Below, piece by piece: positions 17,812 to 27,156 of a stretch of 64,000 nucleotides of DNA. Origin of the DNA: Leptospira wolbachii serovar Codice str. CDC (GTDB lineage: Bacteria > Spirochaetota > Leptospiria > Leptospirales > Leptospiraceae); contig NZ_AOGZ02000016.1 in NCBI RefSeq assembly GCF_000332515.2, positions 62,001 to 126,000 on the forward strand, read 5' to 3'. Numbering within the stretch: position 1 is the stretch's first letter; the number at the start of each line of letters is the position of its first letter. The translations under genes and the position numbers were made by a program. The notes beneath the pieces are model-generated. The model saw nothing but the letters and a program-made list of their open reading frames with translations, was not told the DNA's origin and did not search any database.

Positions 17812-19098
17812 CTAGCGGTATATTGATTCTTCGGCTAACTTTTCAACTGGCCCTTGGATTCCTTCGGTATATCCAAATTTTGGACCAATGGACCGAGGAA
17901 GAGTAGAAAAAGTAAAATTAGTACTGAAGTAAAAAAGGAATAATGTAAGGTAAATCGTGTGAAGAATGGCAGCTGAAAATTTTGGTAACATGGGTATTGA
18001 TAAGGATTTTAAGGTATAAGAGTTAAGTATCCAAAGGGCAATGGTGGTTCCCACCCAAAATTCAAAAAAATATCCTTCCCACCATGTATAAAAACCAATC
18101 GAAGGTAAGATCCAAAACGTCATCACCAATAGTTCTTGTTTGTATCGTGCCCACATAGTGCGGAAATTCAAAATTCCTAGACACAAACTAAAAATCCAGA
18201 ATAAAAGATTCAAATTGTAGGGAAGGTGTTTTGGGTTTTGGAAGTCAAATAGGTTCACTCGGAATTTAGGAATGACGTTCTGGAATACAAGAAAAGCATC
18301 TCCTATCCCTCGATAGAAGTACAACACATAGTTTTTTTCTTCCCCGAGGCTTGTACCCCAGCGGTTTATGGCTGCATATAAGAACATCCAAAAGGAAAAA
18401 TGTTTTTCATCAAGAGGTCCGAGTCCTCGTTTTAGAATAATGAATCCAACAAAAAGGTATGATAGAATGGTCGCAACACCCAGGCATGTCAAATAAACTA
18501 ATATGATTCTAAGTTTTTTACCAAAACTTCTGTTAGGGGAGAGGAAGATTGCCATAGGGACCATCCCAAAATGAATGACATTGGATTGGTGGAAATAGAT
18601 ACTAAAAAGTTGAATGATCCATAATACAAGTAAGTGTTTTGTCAGTAAACCTTGCCTTAGATAATAAATCGTAAATAAAAACAAAAGAGCCATCAAACAG
18701 GAATGGATGAGGGGGGTATCATTGTGTAAACTATAGAACCAAAAAGCTTGGCTTACCTGGATGACAAGTGCAAGAATGATTCCAAGGATTAAATCTTTGT
18801 ATAGTTTGTAGTAGAGCCAAATAAAGAGTCCCAAAAAAAATAGGGAAAAACTTAGAATTCGTAACCGCAAAAAAAACATAATATCCGTTGTCGGATAGAT
18901 AGAACGAAGCATTTTCCAATAGAGTAGTCCCGAAGACTCAAACCCTAAATGGTGAGGATTGAAAAACGCTGACTCCACTCTATCCTTTTGAATATTAAGT
19001 GCATAAACACAAGAATCCCAATCAAAGGCCCGAGAGAGGTATCTTAGATGGAATAAAAAAAGGACGAGTAGTAAAAGGAGAATAAATAACTTCTTCAA
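17812..19098 (-). CDS. Polytopic membrane protein, probable GT-C glycosyltransferase
   Basis: About 428 residues with a dozen or so hydrophobic segments. An acidic first outer loop (RAFDWDSCVYAL, then FNPHHLGFE) follows the first membrane helix, the usual place for the catalytic acid of GT-C enzymes that use polyprenyl-phosphate sugars. I see no family-specific motif that would name the sugar or acceptor. It lies 11 bp upstream of the MBOAT gene in the same leftward operon. Confidence 0.7.
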   Translation of the reverse strand: MKKLFILLLLLVLFLFHLRYLSRAFDWDSCVYALNIQKDRVESAFFNPHHLGFESSGLLYWKMLRSIYPTTDIMFFLRLRILSFSLFFLGLFIWLYYKLYKDLILGIILALVIQVSQAFWFYSLHNDTPLIHSCLMALLFLFTIYYLRQGLLTKHLLVLWIIQLFSIYFHQSNVIHFGMVPMAIFLSPNRSFGKKLRIILVYLTCLGVATILSYLFVGFIILKRGLGPLDEKHFSFWMFLYAAINRWGTSLGEEKNYVLYFYRGIGDAFLVFQNVIPKFRVNLFDFQNPKHLPYNLNLLFWIFSLCLGILNFRTMWARYKQELLVMTFWILPSIGFYTWWEGYFFEFWVGTTIALWILNSYTLKSLSIPMLPKFSAAILHTIYLTLFLFYFSTNFTFSTLPRSIGPKFGYTEGIQGPVEKLAEESIYR

Positions 19099-19113
19099 GA
19101 GTCCAATTCCACT

Positions 19114-19701
19114 CTAACGTTTTAAAATTCGATTCACTATGTTTCGATTCTTTTTATATGGAAAAAAATAGGGAGTGGTAAATATAGCTTTTCCATTTTT
19201 TTCCCAAATCATTCGATTCCATCCTAAATAATCACTCAATCCACCGTGTTCATAACCGAGTTCTAAACCTTCGGTCTCAAAGTTAAACTTGGTGAGTTTT
19301 TTCCCAAACCCAAATCTTTGAATTTGCCAAATCTCATTTTTAACAACGATGGTTCGGATATTCCACTTGTTTAAGAGGCGGCTAACATCAATTAAGAGAG
19401 ATGCTGCAATGTAGAAATAGACAAAAACAGAAAGGTAGTGGTAATAGCGAAGCTCATCTAAAAAAGGAATTTTTAAAACTTTAGTGATTTCTAAAACCCC
19501 AACAAACCAATAGAAAAACTTACCTAAATAAAACGCATACGGTAAACTGTATGTGAAAAAAAGAACTGCAGCAAGAATGAGTAATAAGGAAGGGATTGGG
19601 TTTACAGTTAACTCATCGTATAATGAAGTTCCAAAGTAAGCGGTTTCTTTTTTGCTTCGGATTTCCTTCCATTTGGATATCCATTTGTTTATGATTTTCA
19701 T
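19114..19701 (-). CDS. Small membrane protein of unknown function in glycan cluster
   Basis: I start at ATG 19701, which overlaps the upstream glycosyltransferase stop in an ATGA arrangement and has an AGAGG-like site, rather than at a more upstream ATG. The 195-residue product has two or three hydrophobic segments (SLLLILAAVLFFTYSLPYAF; YLSVFVYFYIAASLLIDVS) and a C-terminal basic domain of about 70 residues rich in K, W and aromatic residues. I recognise no family. Translational coupling to the GT4 gene suggests a supporting role in the same pathway. Confidence 0.7.
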   Translation of the reverse strand: MKIINKWISKWKEIRSKKETAYFGTSLYDELTVNPIPSLLLILAAVLFFTYSLPYAFYLGKFFYWFVGVLEITKVLKIPFLDELRYYHYLSVFVYFYIAASLLIDVSRLLNKWNIRTIVVKNEIWQIQRFGFGKKLTKFNFETEGLELGYEHGGLSDYLGWNRMIWEKNGKAIFTTPYFFPYKKNRNIVNRILKR

Positions 19702-20795
19702 TGAAAGAGTACCTCTTCTATTTTTTTTGCTGTTTCTTCCCATGTCCATTGTTTGGCGGGAAATTTTGGGGACCTACTTTTTTTTGGCCCGGACATCAAT
19801 TCAAAACTATGAGTCCAAAGTTTTGTTTCTTTTGGAGGAACATAGAGATCACATTTGTCAGATAATATTTCTTTAAATACAGGGATGTCAGAAGCAACAC
19901 AACGTTTGTCCTCTAACATAGCTTCCAATAGAGGAAGCCCAAACCCTTCATGGAGAGAAGGGAAAAAGAACACCTTACATTGTTTAAATGCCTCCGCTAA
20001 CGTTGCATCATCCGGGTTCTCTAGAAATTGAATACCTAAACTTTGTATTTTTGAGTCTTTCAGTTTTTGGTATAAAAATTCACCTTCTTCCCCCCATCCT
20101 TTTCGTCCCATGACGATTAAGGAATTTTTGTCTTTCGGATGTTTGGTTTTAAAATCCAAAAATGCATCCACCAAACGATTGATATTTTTTCTTGGTTCTA
20201 AGGTTCCCACTGTCAAAAAGAATTCTTTTGGGAAAATGGTTTTAGTTTTAGTTACTTTTTGTTTAGATACACCAGGATAAACTACGATACATTTTTTTTC
20301 ATATTCAGGACGAAAAGCGGCAATTTCCTCCTTTGTATTTTTGGATAAACAAAAGATTTTATCAGCATTTTTCATTGTTATAGGAGAGAGGAGTTTGTGT
20401 TGCCAATAGTTCCACTTAGCCATAGTCTCTGGGGCTGATATGAAGTTTAGGTCATGGTAATTTACGAAACTTGGGATGGGAAGTTTTAGAAAAGGTAACA
20501 TTTGTATGGTGCCCCAAAACACTTCGACCCCATCTTGTTTCAGACGCCTCGGTAAAATAAAATTCAAATAGATTGGCCCAGGTATGTTTTTTGGTTCCAG
20601 AACCACTTTTGTATTGGGACCAAGTAAATTTTGAAATACTGGATGGATCGGTTTATTGGTGTATAAAAAAAATTCTTTCTTTTTGTGTTTGGGTAGAATG
20701 ACTTTTAGGACTTCAGCTAAATACCGAGAATTCCCGGTCATCCCATAGGCCAGTGGCCTAACATCAATTCCGATTTTCTGTTTCACGTAATGCAA
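19698..20795 (-). CDS. Glycosyltransferase family 4 (GT-B)
   Basis: Cytoplasmic-face GT-B enzyme of 365 residues. The N-terminal domain starts with IGIDVRPLAYGMTGNSRY; the C-terminal nucleotide-sugar domain has FFLTVGTLEPRKNINRLVDAF and the EX7E-type block in SLHEGFGLPLLEAMLED, followed by VASDIPVFKEIL. These are the standard RfaB/WbaZ-like features of mannosyl-, rhamnosyl- or glucosyltransferases. Its start overlaps the preceding GT87-like gene by 32 bp. The sugar cannot be predicted. Confidence 0.92.
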   Translation of the reverse strand: MHYVKQKIGIDVRPLAYGMTGNSRYLAEVLKVILPKHKKKEFFLYTNKPIHPVFQNLLGPNTKVVLEPKNIPGPIYLNFILPRRLKQDGVEVFWGTIQMLPFLKLPIPSFVNYHDLNFISAPETMAKWNYWQHKLLSPITMKNADKIFCLSKNTKEEIAAFRPEYEKKCIVVYPGVSKQKVTKTKTIFPKEFFLTVGTLEPRKNINRLVDAFLDFKTKHPKDKNSLIVMGRKGWGEEGEFLYQKLKDSKIQSLGIQFLENPDDATLAEAFKQCKVFFFPSLHEGFGLPLLEAMLEDKRCVASDIPVFKEILSDKCDLYVPPKETKLWTHSFELMSGPKKSRSPKFPAKQWTWEETAKKIEEVLFQ

Positions 20796-22056
20796 ACCTT
20801 ACAATATAGAAATATAAGAGACTGGTTGTATAAAATAAAATGGAAAACATAGAAAGTGCGGCTTCTATTTTTGACCCGACGAAGGTTCTATGAGCCAGTA
20901 GCGGTAAACTCAAAATTAAGATTAGAACAAACATTTCTTTTTTATTGTTTGGGGAACTTATAACTTGATTCAAAATGAAATAGATCGGAATTAAACAAAT
21001 AATAAAACTATGAATCCAACTAATCCCACTGAAAAGTGCGGAAACCAAAAATAATAGAGAAATGATTTCCCATTTTTTATTTTCCTTTCTCCAGAGTAAT
21101 AAGAGAGGGATGCCAAACAAAACCATAAACACGAGTTGAATGATCTTTAACATTGGAAGGGAAAGAGTGATAAATGGTAAACCGTATGTTGGTTGGTTCA
21201 TCATATCTGCGCCCGGAACAAAATATTTTGCGAGTGTCGAACTTAAAGATTGGTTATTTTTCCAAGAACGGAGAAGGGGGTTACTAAAAGCATTCCCCAA
21301 AATTTCTGTCAGCCATTCGTTTGTCATTTGAATGGTATAATCCCAATGATAAAGAAGTGGAATTGCATTCCAGAGAAAAATCCCAATTAGAAACCAGAGG
21401 ATTCTTTTGTATTGTTTTTCATAAACATATAAGAAAATGAATACCAGTGGAGTGATTTTGATACTAACTGCTAATGCTAAAAGGATACCACTTTGCCAGT
21501 GTGATTTTGCAGTAAGAGATACTAACACAAGTAAAATGAGCAGTAAACCTACTTGGTTGTTCTGGATATGGCTTTCTAAAAACCGAAAATTAAATACTAA
21601 GGTTGCCAGTAGAATTAAATACGGGAATGGCGAACTTGAGTTGGAAAGTTCTCTGTTCTGAAAAATAAGGTATAAGATTGCTAATAAAGAAATCCAACTC
21701 AATAGTTCAAAGAGTAGTGCTGCATTCGGTTCTGTAAGATAAGTGAAGGGAATGAGTAAAAAAGAGAATAGTGGCGGATAAATATAGGTCGCTGTTTCGT
21801 TTTGGAGCGCTGTTAATAGGTGAAAATTCTCTGGTTGGAACAGATCTTCCATGGTTTTTACTTTGGACTGGAGTTCGAAAGCCGCATCGAACCGATAGAG
21901 ATTCTCTCCAGTTGCCCAACGTTTCGCTGCATGGTAATAATCCAAAAAATCCGATTTTTGTTTGGATCTAGAAACGGAAAGGACGAGAAAAATCACGAGT
22001 AGAATGCAGAGAATCCATTTTCCACGTTTCTCTAGGGTTTCTAAAAATTTCCACAT
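20764..22056 (-). CDS. GT87-like (DUF2029) polytopic membrane glycosyltransferase
   Basis: The start is set at ATG 22056, 6 bases after AGGAG, instead of an ATG 51 bp upstream. The product (430 residues) has about ten membrane segments and, between the first two, the acidic and aromatic loop SDFLDYYHAAKRWATGENLY, with YIYPPLFSFLLIPF after it, as in GT87 mannosyltransferases such as PimE-type enzymes that use polyprenyl-phosphate mannose. It is the first gene of the leftward glycan cluster, divergent from queA by 63 bp, so the cluster's promoter should lie in 22057-22119. Confidence 0.82.
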   Translation of the reverse strand: MWKFLETLEKRGKWILCILLVIFLVLSVSRSKQKSDFLDYYHAAKRWATGENLYRFDAAFELQSKVKTMEDLFQPENFHLLTALQNETATYIYPPLFSFLLIPFTYLTEPNAALLFELLSWISLLAILYLIFQNRELSNSSSPFPYLILLATLVFNFRFLESHIQNNQVGLLLILLVLVSLTAKSHWQSGILLALAVSIKITPLVFIFLYVYEKQYKRILWFLIGIFLWNAIPLLYHWDYTIQMTNEWLTEILGNAFSNPLLRSWKNNQSLSSTLAKYFVPGADMMNQPTYGLPFITLSLPMLKIIQLVFMVLFGIPLLLLWRKENKKWEIISLLFLVSALFSGISWIHSFIICLIPIYFILNQVISSPNNKKEMFVLILILSLPLLAHRTFVGSKIEAALSMFSILFYTTSLLYFYIVRFALRETENRN

Positions 22057-22119
22057 AGTTCTCCTACCATTCCCAATATTTCTGGTTAATTGACAAGGTT
22101 TTCCCAAGGCTATACAAAG

Positions 22120-23166
22120 ATGGATTTTTTACAGGAATACGATTTCCACCTTCCCGATGAACAAATTGCCAAATTCCCCTTAGAAAATCGAGATGAGTCT
22201 CGGCTTTTGGTCGTTGACATAGGGCAAACTAAGTTTTGGGAAGCCCCTTTGTTTCGAGATATCACGGCACTTGTGCGTCCTGGTGATGTTTTTGTTTATA
22301 ATGAGACAAAAGTATCCTACCGCCGTGTGTATTTACAAGTGGAATCGGGTCGTATCCATGAATCGATTTTTTTGGAATCAGTGGATAAATCCAACCAAGG
22401 TTGGTTATGTATCTTAAAAAATAGAGCAAAACTTAAATTAGGTGATATTCTCTCTCCGGTGGGATTTAAGAACTTTCGTTTTTTTTTCCAGGGCCCAGAA
22501 GAAGAACTTTCCATTTTGTTCTCTGAAACCCCCATTTCTGATTCTGATTTCGCAATCTTTGGAAATATCCCGATCCCTCCCTATCTGAAACGCAATGTGA
22601 CCGAGGAAGATAAGGTTCGATACCAAACTATTTTTGCAAACAGATCTGGATCGGTGGCGGCTCCAACCGCAGGGTTACATTTTACTGAAGATCTAAAAGA
22701 GAACCTTCGAAAACTCGGTGCCGAGTTCCTTCCTGTGGAATTACAAATAGGTTATGGGACATTTCGTCCGTTAACTCCTGAACAATGGCAAACCAAGACT
22801 TTACATAAGGAGAAGTACTTTGTTTCCGAATCCACAGCATCAAAGTTAAACGATGCAAGGAAGGAGGGGAGGAGGATCATTGCCGTAGGGACGACTACTC
22901 TTCGCGTTTTAGAAACTATTTTTGATTCTCAATTACAGAAATATAAGGTAGGATCAAGTCAAACTGACATCTTTTTGTCGCCAGGTGACAGGATTCAATC
23001 AGTACAAGGACTGATTACAAACTTTCACCTACCAAAGTCCAGCCTCTTGCTTCTTGTGAGTGCCTTTGCAAATACCCAACTCGTGTTGGATGTTTATCAA
23101 TATGCTTTGCAGAACAGGTTTCGCTTTTATTCTTATGGGGATTCAATGTTCCTATTTCAAAAATAG
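22120..23166 (+). CDS. queA: S-adenosylmethionine:tRNA ribosyltransferase-isomerase (queuosine synthesis)
   Basis: QueA transfers and isomerises the ribosyl group of SAM onto preQ1-modified tRNA to give epoxyqueuosine. The start at ATG 22120 gives the canonical N-terminus MDFLQEYDFHLPDEQIAKFP. Further family blocks are VRPGDVFVYNETKV, IPIPPYLKR, YQTIFANRSGSVAAPTAGLHFT, and the C-terminal LITNFHLPKSSLLLLVSAF. The 348-residue length is usual. Downstream genes on the same strand are not related to queuosine. Confidence 0.96.
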   Translation: MDFLQEYDFHLPDEQIAKFPLENRDESRLLVVDIGQTKFWEAPLFRDITALVRPGDVFVYNETKVSYRRVYLQVESGRIHESIFLESVDKSNQGWLCILKNRAKLKLGDILSPVGFKNFRFFFQGPEEELSILFSETPISDSDFAIFGNIPIPPYLKRNVTEEDKVRYQTIFANRSGSVAAPTAGLHFTEDLKENLRKLGAEFLPVELQIGYGTFRPLTPEQWQTKTLHKEKYFVSESTASKLNDARKEGRRIIAVGTTTLRVLETIFDSQLQKYKVGSSQTDIFLSPGDRIQSVQGLITNFHLPKSSLLLLVSAFANTQLVLDVYQYALQNRFRFYSYGDSMFLFQK

Positions 23167-23193
23167 ATTTACATTCATTGGAAATCAGGAAAT

Positions 23194-23376
23194 ATGTTTC
23201 ATAGTCTCTTTATGTACTCCCCGAAATCTTCGGTATTTGTTTCCTTATTCTCAGGTTTAGGTCTTCTGGGGGTTGTTTTTATTGCGCCCTTAAAAGACTC
23301 AGGTATAAGAGAATTCGATTCGTCAAACTCACATAAGTTTGGCGATGGTTCTTTGCGCCAAACTTATGTGAGTTGA
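23194..23376 (+). pseudogene. 5' fragment (signal peptide) of the outer-membrane-type gene interrupted by a palindromic insertion
   Basis: A 60-residue reading frame with an AGGAA-type site starts with a hydrophobic signal-like segment (SVFVSLFSGLGLLGVVFIA). It stops just after a 19-bp-arm palindrome. Deleting 58 bp between two GATTC copies fuses it in frame to the 23444 reading frame, giving one 325-residue protein with a signal peptide. I therefore read it as the detached 5' end of that gene. The alternative is a chance reading frame in the queA 3' region. Confidence 0.55.
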
Positions 23377-23379
23377 TTC
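23317..23379. repeat. 58-bp palindromic insertion flanked by GATTC direct repeats
   Basis: Two perfect 19-base inverted arms (23326-23344 and 23356-23374) surround an 11-base loop. GATTC occurs on both sides, 58 bp apart (23317-23321 and 23375-23379), like a 5-bp target-site duplication. The insert carries no reading frame of its own. No second copy was seen in the window. There is no T-run after it, so it is not a standard terminator. Confidence 0.6.
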
Positions 23380-23443
23380 AAACGATGGAGATAGTCAAAC
23401 TTCAGAATATAAGAATTCTCTAAAATTCTTTTCTTCAAATCCT

Positions 23444-24229
23444 ATGACCTCTTTTAAAAAAGAGGGTTATAATCCATCGCAGTGGAACCCGTTCGCAAAT
23501 ACTGGGACTAAATTGGATTTTGATTTTTCACAACAGACACCATTAGTTTGGGACGCAAAGCTGACAGGAGAACCTTCCTTGTCGCAACCTTCTCTTGCAG
23601 CCCCAGTCCATCCATCGGCAGCCCTTATTTTTCGTCAGTTAGAGGCCAATAAGCGGTCGTTATTTGACCCTAGGCAATCGTATGAATACCAAGGAAGTTT
23701 TAACCCTTCGCAATTCCTAAAAGTGCAAACGTCTGTATATAATGTAAAAACGGAAAACCCTGTTCTTGCTTATGGTGCAGAAGGTGGTAAGTTTTCTTTT
23801 TTTTTCGGTAGCGACAAAGTTCAATTAAATTTAAAATACAACTATTTAAACCCAAGACCAGGTTCTGTCCCTCATGGTCAACTTGGGTTCTCTCCAGCAC
23901 AGGACAACGCATCACTCGGCCTCATTTTCTTTTTGGGTTCATCCAAAAGTTATTCTTTGTATGTTGGCAATCAGATCTTCAATGTGTTTAATGATCCACT
24001 ATTGCAGATCAAGGATCACAATGGTAGGTCCCCTGAAACATTTTCTGCCTCCTTTCGTGGTAAACCCCCTGGCCGCCTAAAAACCACTTTTTTTCTTAAT
24101 TTCCAGAACCAATTTTATAAAGACGGTATGCTGCTTGGGGTTCCCGGTGGTTTTATGTATGGGAATGGCTTTAATGGAAAATCGTTTTATGAATATGTTA
24201 CTTCACTTGGGATGGAACTTGCGTTTTAA
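23444..24229 (+). CDS. Outer-membrane beta-barrel-like protein, probably 5'-truncated
   Basis: From the first ATG in this frame the product is 261 residues without a signal peptide, yet the second half has alternating polar and aromatic strands (KVQLNLKYNYLNPRPG; KSYSLYVGNQIFNVF; RLKTTFFLNFQNQFYK) and ends ELAF, a typical barrel terminus. The frame is open back to 23372, and reading upstream through the palindrome gives sequence that joins the signal-bearing frame at 23194. I do not recognise a named family. Its 3' end overlaps the next lipoprotein gene by 11 bp, so translation of that gene may be coupled to it. Confidence 0.7.
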   Translation: MTSFKKEGYNPSQWNPFANTGTKLDFDFSQQTPLVWDAKLTGEPSLSQPSLAAPVHPSAALIFRQLEANKRSLFDPRQSYEYQGSFNPSQFLKVQTSVYNVKTENPVLAYGAEGGKFSFFFGSDKVQLNLKYNYLNPRPGSVPHGQLGFSPAQDNASLGLIFFLGSSKSYSLYVGNQIFNVFNDPLLQIKDHNGRSPETFSASFRGKPPGRLKTTFFLNFQNQFYKDGMLLGVPGGFMYGNGFNGKSFYEYVTSLGMELAF

Positions 24230-24716
24230 AATAATTTTACTGGGGATTTTGTTTAGCGTTAGCGCTTGTTATTTGGGAGAGGAAAGAGAATCCAAACCTA
24301 AAAAACCTTCCGTTGCACCACTGGAACAGTTAGCAGTTTCCCTTTCTGAAAAAGGTTTCTACTTCCAACCACAACGACTTGTTGTTTTGACATTTTTAGA
24401 TAATGAAGGAAAAAAAAGCCCCTATGGGGAAATCCTTGCAGAAAAACTCACGACGGAACTTGTAAAAAAAGACAGGTTTCAGATCTTAGACCGCCTGGCC
24501 AACCAAAAAGTTTTGAAAGAAGCAGGCCTTGGTTTGGATTCACCTACGGACACTGCCACCTTGCGGAAAATAGGCGACGTTTTGAAACTTGATGTCATCA
24601 TTACAGGAATTGTGACCCCATACCAAGACGGAGTTTTTGTCAATACAAGACTCATCGAAATTAAATCGGGCCTCATCCTCAAAGCTGACGAAGTTTATGT
24701 CCGTATCGACGGTTAG
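24219..24716 (+). CDS. FlgO-like lipoprotein (TTG start)
   Basis: I choose TTG 24219, preceded by GGATGG, because it gives a compact lipoprotein signal, MRFKIILLGILFSVSAC, with Cys17 lipidated; ATG codons at 24189 and 24195 would add residues without improving the signal. The mature domain has the FlgO pattern: LVVLTFLDNEGKKSPYGEILAEKLTTELV, then RFQILDRLANQKVLKEAGLG and LKLDVIITGIVTPYQDGVFVNTRLIEIKSG. FlgO proteins are outer-membrane lipoproteins linked to flagella in vibrios; in spirochaetes the role is not established. 165 residues. Confidence 0.8.
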   Translation: MRFKIILLGILFSVSACYLGEERESKPKKPSVAPLEQLAVSLSEKGFYFQPQRLVVLTFLDNEGKKSPYGEILAEKLTTELVKKDRFQILDRLANQKVLKEAGLGLDSPTDTATLRKIGDVLKLDVIITGIVTPYQDGVFVNTRLIEIKSGLILKADEVYVRIDG

Positions 24717-24827
24717 AAAAGAAACCGGTTCTCACTACAGAGCCAATTTTACTGATTTTAGCATTCGTAGTTTAATTTTCGATTGATTCCCTTTTTTCCT
24801 GCGGTCTGATAGGTATAAGAGGTTCAG

Positions 24828-27083
24828 ATGGCATTTGATATAGAAATGATTGCGGCACGTTATTCCAAAATGGAAGCGACCATCACACAAGCCAGGAAGT
24901 TATTGGGTCGACCCCTCACACTTACAGAGAAGATTTTATACAACCACCTTTGGGATGGAAACCCAACGAAGAGTTTTGGCCGTGGTGTCGATTACGTGGA
25001 CTTTGCTCCCGACCGAGTTGCCATGCAAGATGCAACAGCGCAGATGGCGCTTCTCCAATTTATGCAAGCGGGTCGTAAAAAAGTAGCGGTTCCTTCCACC
25101 GTTCACTGTGACCACTTGATCACAGCAAAAGACGAATCCGGAGTGGATCTCGGAATTGCTGTCAAAGAAAACAAAGAAGTATATGATTTTTTATCCTCCG
25201 TTTCTAATAAATATGGAATTGGTTTCTGGAAACCAGGTGCAGGTATCATCCACCAAGTAGTTTTAGAAAACTATGCCTTCCCTGGTGGGATGATGATTGG
25301 AACTGACTCTCATACAGTAAACGCTGGTGGTCTTGGGATGATTGCCATTGGTGTGGGTGGAGCTGATGCATGTGATGTCATGGCAGGACTTGCTTGGGAA
25401 CTCAAATGGCCAAAAGCTATCGGTGTCAAACTTACTGGAAAACTAAATGGTTGGAGTACTGCAAAAGACGTTATCTTAAAAGTAGCAGGAATTCTTACTG
25501 TGAAAGGAGGGACGGGTGCCATTGTAGAATACTTTGGTCCTGGTGCTGAATCCCTTTCTTGTACTGGAAAAGGTACAATCTGTAACATGGGTGCGGAAAT
25601 TGGAGCAACCACTTCTACTTTTGGTTATGATGAATCTATGGAGCGTTACCTGCGATCCACTAATAGAAGTGATGTGGCCGATCTTGCAAACAAATACAAA
25701 ACCCATCTTACTGCGGATCCAGAAGTTTACGCAGACCCAAACAAATACTTTGACCAAGTAATAGAAATTGATCTTAATACTTTAGAGCCTTATATCAACG
25801 GTCCTTTCACTCCTGACCTTGCGACTCCTATTTCTAAAATGAAAGAAGAAGCAGCAAAGAATGGTTGGCCCCTCAAAGTAGAAGTAGGTCTTATCGGATC
25901 TTGTACCAACTCTTCTTATGAAGATATCTCAAGAGCTGCTTCTCTTGCCAAACAAGTCGCTGCTAAAGGTTTAAAAACCAAAGCAGAGTTTACCATCACT
26001 CCTGGATCGGAACTGGTTCGTTACACCATCCAAAGAGACGGATTCATTGATTCCTTCCATAAAATTGGAGCTAAAGTTTTCTCCAATGCTTGTGGACCTT
26101 GTATTGGAATGTGGTCTCGTGTGGGTGCTGATAAAAAAGAAAAAAACACCATTGTTCATTCCTTTAACAGAAACTTCCAAGCCCGCCAAGATGGGAATCC
26201 AAACACGTATGCTTTTGTGGCATCTCCAGAGATCACAACAGCACTTGCGATTGCAGGGGACTTAGGATTCAATCCACTCACAGACACTCTCACCAATGAA
26301 AAAGGGGAACAAGTCAAACTTGATCCGCCTACAGGGGAAGAGCTACCGAGCAAAGGTTTTGCGGTTGAGGATGCAGGTTTTGAAGCTCCGGCGGCAGATG
26401 GTTCTGGGGTTCAAGTGATTGTAGATCCAGCATCGACAAGGCTCCAACTCTTAGCCCCTTTTAAAGCATGGGAAGGGACAGATCTCAAAGGATTAAAACT
26501 TCTGATCAAAGCCAAAGGTAAATGTACAACAGACCATATCTCTATGGCTGGTCCTTGGCTAAAATTCCGTGGTCACTTGGACAATATTTCCAATAACCTA
26601 CTCATCGGTGCGACAAACATCTTCAATAGCAAAACCAATGAGGTGAAAAACCAACTCACTGGAAACTATGAACCGGTTCCGCAAACCCAAAGAGCATACA
26701 AAGCCCAAGGGATTGGGTCGATTGTGGTTGGGGATGAAAACTATGGCGAAGGTTCGTCTCGCGAACATGCGGCCATGGAACCAAGACATTTAGGTGTAAG
26801 AGCTGTACTTGTAAAATCGTTTGCTCGTATTCACGAAACAAACTTGAAAAAACAAGGGATGTTGGCTCTCACTTTTGCAAACAAAGAAGATTACGATAAA
26901 ATCCAAGAAGATGATGTGATAGATATTGTAGGACTCACAAGTTTTGCAGAAGGAAAACCACTGACACTTGTTTTCAACCATAAGGATGGCAAAAAGGACG
27001 AAATTCCAGTCAACCATACTTACAATGCGCAACAAATCGAATGGTTCAAAGCCGGTGCTGCTTTGAATTTAATGAAAGCATAA
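24828..27083 (+). CDS. acn: Aconitate hydratase (mitochondrial-type)
   Basis: TCA-cycle enzyme that isomerises citrate to isocitrate using a [4Fe-4S] cluster. The three cluster ligands are visible: Cys359 in [10 protein letters not shown], and Cys422 and Cys425 in [10 protein letters not shown]. Other blocks include [24 protein letters not shown] and, in the swivelling C-terminal domain, [22 protein letters not shown]. The 751-residue length and residue pattern match the mitochondrial-type group rather than the roughly 890-residue AcnA/IRP1 type. AGAGG lies 8 bases before the ATG. A strong hairpin follows at 27111. Confidence 0.96.
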   Translation: MAFDIEMIAARYSKMEATITQARKLLGRPLTLTEKILYNHLWDGNPTKSFGRGVDYVDFAPDRVAMQDATAQMALLQFMQAGRKKVAVPSTVHCDHLITAKDESGVDLGIAVKENKEVYDFLSSVSNKYGIGFWKPGAGIIHQVVLENYAFPGGMMIGTDSHTVNAGGLGMIAIGVGGADACDVMAGLAWELKWPKAIGVKLTGKLNGWSTAKDVILKVAGILTVKGGTGAIVEYFGPGAESLSCTGKGTICNMGAEIGATTSTFGYDESMERYLRSTNRSDVADLANKYKTHLTADPEVYADPNKYFDQVIEIDLNTLEPYINGPFTPDLATPISKMKEEAAKNGWPLKVEVGLIGSCTNSSYEDISRAASLAKQVAAKGLKTKAEFTITPGSELVRYTIQRDGFIDSFHKIGAKVFSNACGPCIGMWSRVGADKKEKNTIVHSFNRNFQARQDGNPNTYAFVASPEITTALAIAGDLGFNPLTDTLTNEKGEQVKLDPPTGEELPSKGFAVEDAGFEAPAADGSGVQVIVDPASTRLQLLAPFKAWEGTDLKGLKLLIKAKGKCTTDHISMAGPWLKFRGHLDNISNNLLIGATNIFNSKTNEVKNQLTGNYEPVPQTQRAYKAQGIGSIVVGDENYGEGSSREHAAMEPRHLGVRAVLVKSFARIHETNLKKQGMLALTFANKEDYDKIQEDDVIDIVGLTSFAEGKPLTLVFNHKDGKKDEIPVNHTYNAQQIEWFKAGAALNLMKA

Positions 27084-27110
27084 GATTTTTAGCGAAACAA
27101 TCTCGAACCA

Positions 27111-27150
27111 TCGCCAGATACAGGTTATCTGGCGACTTTCTCCTTTTCCG
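27111..27150 (+). terminator. Terminator hairpin after aconitase
   Basis: A perfect 10-bp stem (TCGCCAGATA / TATCTGGCGA) with a 5-base loop is followed by a pyrimidine-rich, T-containing stretch. It ends transcription of acn just before the J-domain gene at 27157. Confidence 0.75.
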
Positions 27151-27156
27151 TATGTA

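Noticed and set aside
23326..23374. The 19-bp-arm palindrome as a queA terminator
   Set aside because: There is no T-run after it, it is 160 bp from the stop codon, and removing it restores a reading frame; an insertion explains more.
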